This document shows, one piece after another, positions 1-5,840 of a stretch of 5,978 nucleotides of DNA; position 1 is the stretch's first letter; each line of letters starts with the position of its first letter. Made by a program: the position numbers and the translations under genes. The stretch is from contig JAIROD010000879.1 of assembly GCA_031257725.1 (NCBI GenBank), positions 1 to 5,978 on the forward strand, in the 5' to 3' direction. The DNA comes from Planctomycetaceae bacterium. Its GTDB lineage: Bacteria; Planctomycetota; Planctomycetia; Pirellulales; Thermoguttaceae. Under the pieces are notes generated by a model. It was given only the letters and a program-made list of their open reading frames with translations. It searched no databases and had not been told where the DNA came from.

Positions 1-52
1 GTAACTGTCTATTTTAATTTTTATTAGTCCTGCAAGGACTATTAAGTAAAAT

Positions 53-224
53 ACTTTATTAACCGTATGCTTTAGCATACGGATAGGGCAAACACACCAC
101 AAAGTCCCGCAGGGACGACACTTTATTGGATCAATGTATTCGATTACTGTTTGGAAATTTTTAATTGTCTGAACGAAGAGTTTTAAAGTTGTTGTCGTAA
201 GCTAAAGCATACGGTTAATAAAGT
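53..224. repeat. 23-bp perfect inverted repeat pair (53-75 and 202-224)
   Basis: Bases 53-75 and 202-224 are exact reverse complements over 23 bp, 126 bases apart, nested inside the 1-321 element. Each arm carries the CCGTATGC/GCATACGG core. Bases 104-127, a GTCCC hairpin followed by GACACTTTATT, also match the reverse complement of roughly 217-240 with few differences. The right arm therefore looks like one intact unit, while the left side carries the same two parts separately. This suggests repeat units inserted in opposite orientations. Confidence 0.8.
63..82. repeat. 9-bp-stem palindrome CCGTATGCT/AGCATACGG
   Basis: Bases 63-71 and 74-82 pair perfectly around a two-base centre. The same AGCATACGG half-site recurs at 206-214 and 5781-5789, but in those copies the partner half is missing. 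Only this copy forms the local hairpin. No T-tract follows it, so it is not called a terminator. Confidence 0.7.
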
Positions 225-257
225 GTCATCCCTGCGGGATTAGACAAGAGAATCATT
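196..257. repeat. Dispersed repeat module A, copy 1
   Basis: This 62-base stretch matches 5771-5832 at 57 of 62 positions by eye, in the same orientation and without gaps. It includes a GCATACGGTTAATAA segment and the small hairpin ATCCC-TGC-GGGAT at 228-240. It lies inside the putative 1-321 element, whereas copy 2 sits directly after tadC. It is therefore a free-standing dispersed unit, not something specific to that element. Confidence 0.85.
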
Positions 258-322
258 CAAACCCAATACAATTTGTACATGAATGATGAGAAAACTGATT
301 GAGTATAAAATAGACAGTTACC

Positions 323-425
323 TATTTTTTGGGGAAATACGAAACAGCAACATAACAAAACAAATATATTTTTGTTTCGATTTTATTCGTTTGTTTTTTC
401 GTCTGTTTCGTATTCTCAAAAAATA
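323..425. repeat. AT-rich long imperfect palindrome upstream of the kinase-like gene
   Basis: Bases 336-347 (AATACGAAACAG) are the exact reverse complement of 403-414. Pairing continues outwards between about 323-332 (TATTTTTTGG) and 416-425 (TCAAAAAATA) with one mismatch, and inwards more loosely through A/C-rich and T/G-rich tracts. The structure spans about 100 bases and contains no gene. It could be an AT-rich cruciform, a small inverted-repeat element, or part of the leader of the next gene. It lacks the GC-rich stem and terminal T-run of a standard terminator. The following bases, 426-523, show no recognisable feature. Confidence 0.55.
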
Positions 426-523
426 AAAGGGATGATGAACAATAACAATAAATTTACAAAACAGTAATATTCCGCACAAAATTATTACGTCATTTTAATA
501 TTAGATTTATTTTCTTTACAATT

Positions 524-2461
524 ATGTCCGGTAAATTTGAAACATTAGAAAAAATCGGCAAAACGCCATTTGGTTTCCGTTATCGCGGTTACGATGTGGA
601 GTTGCATACCGAAGTCGCTATCCTGGAACTTGCCGATCAATACCGCAACAATAAAGACTATGCCGCCGATATTTGGAATACGGTCTCGAAAATAAGTAAT
701 CTGAAACATGATTATCTTGTTCAGGTACTCGGTGTTGATAAACCGCACGGCTGGATTATTACGGAAATGCGCGGAATCAGTCTTGCCGATACCGTTGAAA
801 AACAAGCATTACCGCAAAATGTTGTCCGAACCGTCATGCGCGATGTTTTGGATGTGATCAGTTTTTTTGAGAAACGCGGTATGGTTCATGGCGATATTCG
901 TCCCGAAATGCTTTTGTTACCGTACATCTCTGAAAATAAAACACTCGAACAACTCCGTGCAAAACTTGGTTTTTCACTTGGTGTTTTTCTTTGCGGTGAA
1001 GTCCTTCAGGCAGGCAGAGATTTCAAATATGTTGCGCCGGAAATGGTTACGCCGCAACTCGGTAATATCGGTACACCTACCGATCTTTACGCACTTGCTT
1101 TTACTGCATTGGAATTACTCGTTGGTCCCAAATTTGATTCGTTTTTTTGGCAGGAAACATTAGGTTCGCAAGCCACGGCGTGGTCAATGATTCATACCAG
1201 CGATGAATTTAAGATGCCGCCGTTACGCGAAATGGTTCCTGATTTAGCAGATGATTTATTTAACGTCCTAACCGCAATACTTAAACGTAACGTCAATGAC
1301 CGTCCGCAAACTTCCGCTGAAGTCCTCGCCATGCTCGACGACACGAAAGCGGAAGCAATTCCGGTTACAATTGTAAAAATTGTTGCACCGGAAATAGAGT
1401 TTGTACCGTCCGTAAAACAGGAATACCGGAATGTAAGGAAAGAACCGCCAAAAACAACACAACACACTTCCTCCAAACCCGCTTCAAAACCGGTACAAAA
1501 AAACGTACAAAAATCGCCGTCAACTTCGGCAAAACAACGTTTTGATATAAAAGTATGGAAAAAATGGATTCAGGAAAAAGCCAATAACCCTGTTTATTAT
1601 TGGACTTTTGTTGTCGTTGCAGTTATTGTTTTGGTAATACCGGCAGTGTCGATTTTGAAAACATTACAAATAAAACAAGAGAAACAAACAAAACAAGCGG
1701 AACTAAAAAAACAAGAAGAGGAACTAAAAAAACAAGCGGAACTAAAAAAACAACAAGAGGAACTAGAAAAACAAAAAGAACTAGAAAAACAAAAAGAGCA
1801 AAGAAAACAAGCCATTCTTGAGAAGTTTATTTATATTCCGTACAAAAATGTTGGTAAAATCGGTGCGGGAAGTACTCCGAAAACATGGGACGAACTCGAA
1901 AAGCCGCAAGAAGAATTTTATCTTTCCGGTAACGAAAAAATTGAAGATACTGATATGGTATTTTTACGAGGATTAAAGCAACTTGTTTCACTTAATCTTG
2001 ATGCTTCGGGAAAATTGACCAACAAAGGTTTGGAATATCTCAAAGATCAAAGCCAACTTCGGGAATTGGACTTAAATGCGGTTAATTTGACCGATAACGA
2101 TTTAACGTCATTAAGCGGTTTAACGTTGTTGCAACGGCTTTCATTAAACGGATGTAAACAAATCGGCGACGATGGAATAAAACATCTTGCCGGTTTAACA
2201 AATTTAACCTACTTTAATTTGCCCGGCAGCAAAATTACCGATCAATCGCTGGAAATACTTGGCAAGATAAATTCACTGCAAGAATTATTCCTTTGGAAAT
2301 CAGAGGCGTTAACTGATCAAGGTTTGACCCATCTTGAATCATTGCAAAATCTTGAAACACTTAATATCAAAGATTGCCGCGCACTGACCCAAGAAGCAGT
2401 TACAAAACTTAAAGAAAAGTTACATAAATGCAACATTATTTTCGGGAACGATGACAATTAA
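524..2461 (+). CDS. Membrane pseudokinase with C-terminal leucine-rich repeats
   Basis: A 645-residue protein starting at ATG 524; no Shine-Dalgarno sequence precedes it (the leader reads TTTCTTTACAATT). Residues about 5-270 resemble a bacterial Ser/Thr kinase (PknB/Hanks type): HGDIRPEM at 122-129, APE at 171-173, TDLYALAF at 186-193 and NDRPQTSAEV at 258-267. Key residues are absent. The VAIK lysine is leucine (VAIL, 31-34), the glycine loop reads IGKTPFG, the metal-binding Asn of the catalytic loop is Met129, and the DFG site reads about LGFSLG at 148-153. Asp124 is kept. A Pro/Lys/Ser-rich linker (about 300-340) leads to one membrane segment (about 358-377), then a Lys/Gln/Glu coiled coil (382-430). 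Leucine-rich repeats start near residues 473, 498, 522, 547, 571, 596 and 621, with the pattern (L/I)TDxxLxxL...LxxLxL. I infer a cytoplasmic kinase-like domain and an external sensor or binding region. It may be a scaffold or signalling partner. Its ligand and target are unknown, and weak kinase activity by an atypical mechanism is not excluded. Confidence 0.88.
   Translation: MSGKFETLEKIGKTPFGFRYRGYDVELHTEVAILELADQYRNNKDYAADIWNTVSKISNLKHDYLVQVLGVDKPHGWIITEMRGISLADTVEKQALPQNVVRTVMRDVLDVISFFEKRGMVHGDIRPEMLLLPYISENKTLEQLRAKLGFSLGVFLCGEVLQAGRDFKYVAPEMVTPQLGNIGTPTDLYALAFTALELLVGPKFDSFFWQETLGSQATAWSMIHTSDEFKMPPLREMVPDLADDLFNVLTAILKRNVNDRPQTSAEVLAMLDDTKAEAIPVTIVKIVAPEIEFVPSVKQEYRNVRKEPPKTTQHTSSKPASKPVQKNVQKSPSTSAKQRFDIKVWKKWIQEKANNPVYYWTFVVVAVIVLVIPAVSILKTLQIKQEKQTKQAELKKQEEELKKQAELKKQQEELEKQKELEKQKEQRKQAILEKFIYIPYKNVGKIGAGSTPKTWDELEKPQEEFYLSGNEKIEDTDMVFLRGLKQLVSLNLDASGKLTNKGLEYLKDQSQLRELDLNAVNLTDNDLTSLSGLTLLQRLSLNGCKQIGDDGIKHLAGLTNLTYFNLPGSKITDQSLEILGKINSLQELFLWKSEALTDQGLTHLESLQNLETLNIKDCRALTQEAVTKLKEKLHKCNIIFGNDDN
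1667..1813 (+). repeat. Purine-rich tandem repeat encoding the coiled coil
   Basis: Inside the kinase/LRR gene, residues 382-430 are encoded by short near-repeats of 15-18 bases, such as AAACAAGCGGAACTA and AAACAAGAAGAGGAACTA. They give variants of KQAELK, KQEEELK and KQKELE. All unit lengths are multiples of three, so gain or loss of a unit would keep the frame while changing the length of the stalk between membrane and LRR region. A long purine-rich, Lys/Glu coiled coil is the simplest reading. The overlapping frames on both strands here are compositional shadows. Confidence 0.75.
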
Positions 2462-2465
2462 AACG

Positions 2466-2607
2466 CTGATTATTTCATATTTTGGAGGATTATTTGATTA
2501 CGATGAGTATTGGTATTGATATTTCTGTCCCGCTAGGGACAACATATTGGCAGCAAACGAGGTCGATTAAAAATGTTCGTCCCATTAGGGACGATATGTT
2601 GGTAAAA
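2466..2607. repeat. Dispersed repeat module B, copy 1
   Basis: Starting five bases after the stop of the kinase-like gene, this 142-base segment matches 5841-5978 (138 bases) in direct orientation. I count about five substitutions plus one short variable patch near 2513-2523, where this copy is 4 bases longer. It contains the hairpins TGTCCC-GCTA-GGGACA (2526-2541) and CGTCCC-ATTA-GGGACG (2578-2593). The other copy is cut by the window end, so the full unit may be longer. Confidence 0.9.
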
Positions 2608-2712
2608 ATTGGAATCAATGCCAAATGTAAATTTCACCAACATTGCGTCCCTACGGGACGCGGATCATTTTGTTATACTGTTTTCTACCAATATGTCGTC
2701 CCTAACGGGACG
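2526..2712. repeat. Composite inverted repeat of four GTCCC/GGGAC hairpins (BIME-like)
   Basis: Four short hairpins share the core GTCCC-N(3-4)-GGGAC: 2526-2541 (loop GCTA), 2578-2593 (ATTA), 2645-2661 (TAC, 7-bp stem) and 2697-2712 (TAAC). Their centres are spaced about 52, 67 and 52 bases. The reverse complement of about 2630-2712 aligns with about 2526-2607, sharing CATATTGG, GATTAAAA-like and TGTTGGT segments. The region is thus one imperfect head-to-head pair of two-hairpin units. This resembles bacterial interspersed mosaic elements built from REP sequences, though these hairpins have no obvious GTAG tag. A frame of 91 codons crosses it, but it is not considered a gene. Confidence 0.82.
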
Positions 2713-2757
2713 AAAATTGGCATTATGCTCCAATCACTGATGCCCCCCAAATTCTGA

Positions 2758-2790
2758 AATAATCAATTAAAACGAAAATTATTGATTATT
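2758..2790. promoter_or_regulatory. 10-bp inverted repeat just upstream of tadA
   Basis: AATAATCAAT at 2758-2767 is the exact reverse complement of ATTGATTATT at 2781-2790, with a 13-base spacer. The right arm ends seven bases before the tadA ATG at 2798. It could be a repressor-type operator, or an AT-rich stem-loop in the mRNA that affects translation, notable because tadA has no Shine-Dalgarno sequence. The pairing is seen directly; a regulatory role is inference. Confidence 0.4.
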
Positions 2791-2797
2791 GACATTC

Positions 2798-3913
2798 ATG
2801 AAAACAAAAGAAATTTACACTCAATCAATACGTTATTTTCTGGCACCGGTTTTGCCGTTGCTGGACGATGCCGATATTTCCGAAGTACAGATCAACGGTA
2901 TAGAAAATATTTATTATGAAAAACACGGTCAGTTACATCGTTCCGAGTACCGTTTTCCGTCAGAACATTTACTCCGTTCGGCTGCAACAAATATTGCAGA
3001 ATATAGTAACCGCCGAGTCGGAGGCAAGAATCATAGCGTTGATGCCCGTTTACCGGATGGTTCGCGGGTTCACATTATTGTTCCGCCAAGTTCAAGAATT
3101 GGAATTTGTATTTCGATTCGTAAATTTAAGAAATCAACCTTTAACATCGAATCCTTGATTCAATGGGGCAGTCTTTCGCCGATGGCGGCGGAATTCCTTC
3201 GGATTGCAATTTTATTACACAAAAATATTATTATTTCAGGAGGTACAGGTACAGGAAAAACAAGTCTCCTTAATGCACTTTCCAGCACTATTTCAGAACA
3301 TGAACGTGTTATTGTGATTGAAGACAGTTCGGAATTACAATTACAACAGCCGCATGTTATTTATTTGGAAGCCCAACCGCCTCAACCGGATGGTACCGGT
3401 CAGGTAACAATTCGTGACCTTTTTGTTGATTCGCTTCGTATGCGTCCGGACAGAATTGTTATTGGTGAAGTCCGGCGCGGCGAAGCGTTGGATTTAATTC
3501 AATCGATGATTTCAGGACATTCCGGTTCGATGACAACAGTGCATGCCAATACACCGCGTGATGCTGCAATTCGTCTGGAAACATTGTCGCTGATGAGTGA
3601 TGTTTCACTGCCGGTTTATGTTGCGCGGGCGCAGGTCGCTTCCGCCATTCATCTGGTCATTCAGATTGAACGTTTCGCCGACGGTTCACGAAAAGTTACC
3701 TATATTACGGAAGGACTTGGTCTGGATGAAAAAAATAATTATCAATTTCAGAATATTTTCCATTTCGTCCATCAAGGCTGGGAAAGCGGAGGAAAAATCA
3801 AAGGAACCCTTGCCGCAACCGGTTATCAACCTTCCTTCACTTCCGAACCGTATTTTTTCGGACTGGATGATAAAATTGTTGAAACAAAAGACATTTTTCA
3901 AAAAGAAACTTAG
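2798..3913 (+). CDS. tadA: Tad/Flp pilus secretion ATPase TadA (CpaF family)
   Basis: A 371-residue cytoplasmic ATPase of the type II/IV secretion superfamily, expected to power the TadB/TadC platform in Flp/Tad pilus assembly or retraction. Visible motifs, numbered from ATG 2798: DARLPDGSRVH at 82-92; Walker A GGTGTGKT at 148-155; Asp box VIEDSSEL at 173-180; Walker B region DRIVIGEVRRGE at 218-229; His box GHSGSMTTVHANTPRDA at 240-256. All look intact, so the enzyme should be active. The reading frame also allows a TTG at 2789, three codons earlier. ATG is preferred, although neither has a ribosome binding site. The protein is shorter than many CpaF members (commonly above 400 residues), mostly at the N-terminus. 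CpaF-family ATPases also serve other secretion machines, but the following tadB and tadC support the Tad assignment. Confidence 0.93.
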   Translation: MKTKEIYTQSIRYFLAPVLPLLDDADISEVQINGIENIYYEKHGQLHRSEYRFPSEHLLRSAATNIAEYSNRRVGGKNHSVDARLPDGSRVHIIVPPSSRIGICISIRKFKKSTFNIESLIQWGSLSPMAAEFLRIAILLHKNIIISGGTGTGKTSLLNALSSTISEHERVIVIEDSSELQLQQPHVIYLEAQPPQPDGTGQVTIRDLFVDSLRMRPDRIVIGEVRRGEALDLIQSMISGHSGSMTTVHANTPRDAAIRLETLSLMSDVSLPVYVARAQVASAIHLVIQIERFADGSRKVTYITEGLGLDEKNNYQFQNIFHFVHQGWESGGKIKGTLAATGYQPSFTSEPYFFGLDDKIVETKDIFQKET

Positions 3914-3933
3914 TAACAAAAAAAAATATTATT

Positions 3934-3938
3934 AAGGA
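3934..3938 (+). promoter_or_regulatory. Ribosome binding site fixing the tadB start
   Basis: AAGGA lies nine bases upstream of ATG 3948. The in-frame TTG at 3939 would directly abut it and could not use it. The site therefore supports the ATG start and a 280-residue TadB. A run of nine A's precedes it in the tadA-tadB gap. Confidence 0.75.
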
Positions 3939-3947
3939 TTGATCGCT

Positions 3948-4790
3948 ATGTATATTATATTAAGTACGATATTATTTGGTATGGCCGGTTTTTGCCTTGC
4001 GAAACCGTTGACGGCTCTTTGGGACGCCGTTGCGTCTGCCTACATCAATGATTTGAAAATGACCTGTTTGGGATTGCAATTAGGAACAGAAGGAGAGTTT
4101 CAATTTTGTCTCCGATGCTGGCTTGGTGCATTAGCCTCAGTCATTGTTGTCGTCGGTGTGGTTTGTAAGATGTGGATATTTATGGTTCCCTGTTTGTATA
4201 TCGTTTATGTAATTCCCCGTATTATAGTTTCAATTTTAATACGGAACAGGAAAATTTTATTACGGGATCAGCTGGTAACGGCACTTTCTGTTGTTACCAA
4301 TTCTGTCCGTGCCGGAGTTTCCTTAGAAGAGTCCATTCACTCGGTCGGCGACGCGGACTTAAAACCGCTTGCAATGGAATTTCAACGAATTTATCGTGAA
4401 TATATGGGAAATAAACCATTCGTTCAAGCTCTGGAAGATGCTAAAAAGCGTCTTAAATTACCAAGTTTTGCTATTTTTGTTGCGGCGTTATCCACCAATA
4501 AAAAACACGGCGGAAAAATCTCCTCAACGTTAGAGCAATTACGTTATAGTTTATTGGAAAACCAACGGCTTGAACGAAAACTGGAAGCGGATACCGCCGG
4601 AAATAAATCACAAATACATCTTCTTTCTCTTGCACCGTTGGGATTTCTTGGATTTTCCTATTTTGTTACACCAGAAGGAACGGCGTTATTATTTACAACA
4701 ATTCCCGGTCAGATTGTTCTGACGGTTGTTATACTTTTAGTTTTTTTTGCTTATTGTTTAGGCGAGAAAATTACCAATATTGAATTTTGA
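3948..4790 (+). CDS. tadB: Tad pilus inner-membrane platform protein TadB
   Basis: A 280-residue polytopic membrane protein of the GspF/T2SSF family; TadB and TadC together form the inner-membrane platform engaged by the TadA ATPase. Numbered from ATG 3948, hydrophobic segments lie at about 1-18, 57-73, 76-98, 224-242 and 254-271. The cytoplasmic T2SSF core runs about 104-220 and contains RDQLVTALSVVTNSVRAGVSLEESI (106-130), the typical helix with an R-AG-S-x-E-E motif, and LPSFAIFVAALSTNKKHGGKIS at about 171-192. It begins 34 bases after tadA and is followed by tadC after 10 bases, so the three genes are probably one operon. The start is set by the AAGGA site. I identify it as TadB by order and topology; B and C are homologous to each other, but the longer gene downstream has TadC-like features. 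Confidence 0.87.
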   Translation: MYIILSTILFGMAGFCLAKPLTALWDAVASAYINDLKMTCLGLQLGTEGEFQFCLRCWLGALASVIVVVGVVCKMWIFMVPCLYIVYVIPRIIVSILIRNRKILLRDQLVTALSVVTNSVRAGVSLEESIHSVGDADLKPLAMEFQRIYREYMGNKPFVQALEDAKKRLKLPSFAIFVAALSTNKKHGGKISSTLEQLRYSLLENQRLERKLEADTAGNKSQIHLLSLAPLGFLGFSYFVTPEGTALLFTTIPGQIVLTVVILLVFFAYCLGEKITNIEF

Positions 4791-4793
4791 GGA
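4789..4793 (+). promoter_or_regulatory. Ribosome binding site of tadC overlapping the tadB stop
   Basis: GAGGA overlaps the last two bases of the tadB TGA stop (4788-4790) and lies seven bases upstream of ATG 4801. This arrangement suggests translational coupling of tadB and tadC and rules against the in-frame TTG at 4780, which lies upstream of the site. Confidence 0.8.
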
Positions 4794-4800
4794 AAAGACT

Positions 4801-5763
4801 ATGTTTTTTGAAGAAACAATGTTATCGGAATATGTTCATGAGTTTTTGAAGACCGGTATTTTAGCGGGCGGAACAATATCGCTTTTCTTCTCCCTTATTT
4901 TTTGGGGGATTGCGTTAACCCGTATATTTTCGCAACCGAAAAAACGATTGAAACAATATGTGATGGAAGAAGATCGGCTGACGATTCTCCGCAGAGAAAA
5001 CACAACATTTCGCATTGCGGAACCTTTTGTTCGTGATTTAATTACGGCTCCTTGGAATAAGAATCAGATAAAACTCAATCATATCTCCGAGCAACTGACT
5101 CTTTTACATACGTCGGTTCCTTGGAAACCGGAAGAATTCGTTGCGGTAAAACAAGCCGAATCAATTTTATTAGGAACGATACTTGGAATGGTTTTTTGGA
5201 ATACGTTTAATCCTATTGCAGGTGGTATTACCGGATTCCTTTGCGGATTCGGTTACTATTTTGTGATGTTGTCGGACTTAAAAGACCGTTACAAAAAACG
5301 GTTACATGAATTACGGACAATACTGCCGTTTGTTGTGGATTTGATGGCGATGACGCGCGGAGCAGGCGCTTCCTTTACGGAAAGTTTGGAATCAGCGGCT
5401 CTGGAAAACAGCGGACATCCGATCAGCGATGAACTCAACCATGTGATTATGCAGTTGAAACATGGCGTAACGCAACAAAAATCACTTGAAGATTTAGCGG
5501 AGCGGGTTCGTCTTGATGAATTTAATGAAGTAGTTTTTGCGATCAACAAGGCGGATGAATTGGGAACACCAATTGCGTTTGCTCTTTCCGAACTGGCGGG
5601 GCAAATGCGTTTGAGACGGCAACAGCTGGGCGAGAAAGCGTCGGAGGAAGCCGAAGTAAAACTTACGGGACCGGTAATGCTTATTGTGGTGGCATGTATG
5701 ATTATCGCGGTGGCACCTTTTTTGTTACCGGTCGTTTTGGGAAATAGTCCTCTCATGTTTTAA
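4801..5763 (+). CDS. tadC: Tad pilus inner-membrane platform protein TadC
   Basis: A 320-residue membrane protein with a T2SSF domain, the expected partner of TadB. Numbered from ATG 4801, membrane segments lie at about 19-40, 121-138, 141-158 and 289-312. The T2SSF core follows the third segment: LPFVVDLMAMTRGAGASFTESLESA (175-199), then the helical half to about 280 with LDEFNEVVFAINKADELGTPIAFAL (238-262) and the charged stretch RLRRQQLGEKASEEAEVK (270-287) before the last membrane segment. This R..LP..DL.A...AG.SF.E.L pattern is characteristic of TadC. The last residues (GNSPLMF) end directly in the repeat region; no tadD or pilin gene follows within the window. No standard terminator is seen after the TAA. 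Confidence 0.9.
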   Translation: MFFEETMLSEYVHEFLKTGILAGGTISLFFSLIFWGIALTRIFSQPKKRLKQYVMEEDRLTILRRENTTFRIAEPFVRDLITAPWNKNQIKLNHISEQLTLLHTSVPWKPEEFVAVKQAESILLGTILGMVFWNTFNPIAGGITGFLCGFGYYFVMLSDLKDRYKKRLHELRTILPFVVDLMAMTRGAGASFTESLESAALENSGHPISDELNHVIMQLKHGVTQQKSLEDLAERVRLDEFNEVVFAINKADELGTPIAFALSELAGQMRLRRQQLGEKASEEAEVKLTGPVMLIVVACMIIAVAPFLLPVVLGNSPLMF

Positions 5764-5770
5764 TTTTATC

Positions 5771-5832
5771 CGTAAACTAAAGCATACGGTTAATAACGTG
5801 TCATTCCTGCGGGATTAGACTAGGGAATCATT
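5771..5832. repeat. Dispersed repeat module A, copy 2
   Basis: This module begins seven bases after the tadC stop and matches 196-257 at 57 of 62 positions in the same orientation. The small hairpin reads ATTCC-TGC-GGGAT (5803-5815) here. The change C to T turns one G-C pair into a possible G-U wobble, so the stem could still form in the RNA of this strand. Being just after the gene, it could shape the 3' end of tadABC transcripts, which is only a suggestion. Confidence 0.85.
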
Positions 5833-5840
5833 AAAATAAT

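Larger units (their letters stand above)
1..321. mobile_element. MITE-like non-coding element with 16-bp terminal inverted repeats
   Basis: Bases 1-16 (GTAACTGTCTATTTTA) are the exact reverse complement of bases 306-321. The 289 bases between hold no credible reading frame but several hairpins: 25-41 (7-bp stem), 63-82 (9-bp stem), 104-116 (GTCCC/GGGAC) and 228-240 (ATCCC/GGGAT). Perfect ends, small size and lack of coding capacity fit a miniature inverted-repeat element mobilised by a transposase encoded elsewhere. The left end coincides with the window edge, so the repeat could extend further and no target-site duplication can be tested. The alternative is a chance or cruciform-type inverted repeat around a cluster of intergenic repeats. 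The ends were not matched to a named insertion-sequence family. Confidence 0.42.

Noticed and set aside
453..501. TTTACA (453-458) and TAATAT (496-501) as a promoter for the kinase-like gene
   Set aside because: The spacing between the two is far too long, and such hexamers are expected by chance in sequence this AT-rich.
2526..2712. CRISPR array
   Set aside because: The repeated units alternate in orientation, share flanking sequence and have no unique spacers of constant length.
2482..2757. A 91-codon open frame starting at TTG, over the repeat-filled gap
   Set aside because: It lies on the composite GTCCC/GGGAC repeat. The second copy of the module (5841-5978) has a 4-base length difference and a stop at 5905-5907 in the same frame, and the product shows no recognisable domain.
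2789..2797. TTG at 2789 as the tadA start, and TTGACA there as a -35 box
   Set aside because: An ATG lies three codons downstream at 2798 and neither start has a ribosome binding site to favour TTG. A -35 box at the start codon would place transcription inside the gene.
3939..3941. TTG start for tadB
   Set aside because: It directly abuts the AAGGA site, leaving no spacing; ATG 3948 has a nine-base spacing.
4780..4782. TTG start for tadC, overlapping the tadB end
   Set aside because: It lies upstream of the GAGGA site at 4789-4793, which is well placed for ATG 4801.
5289..5756. A 155-codon frame on the minus strand opposite tadC
   Set aside because: It is an antisense shadow of tadC: Ser/Thr/Ala-rich, with no domain or start signal, while the plus frame encodes clear T2SSF motifs.
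5764..5815. Rho-independent terminator after tadC
   Set aside because: The only stem (5803-5815) is short, contains a G-U pair and is not followed by a T-run.
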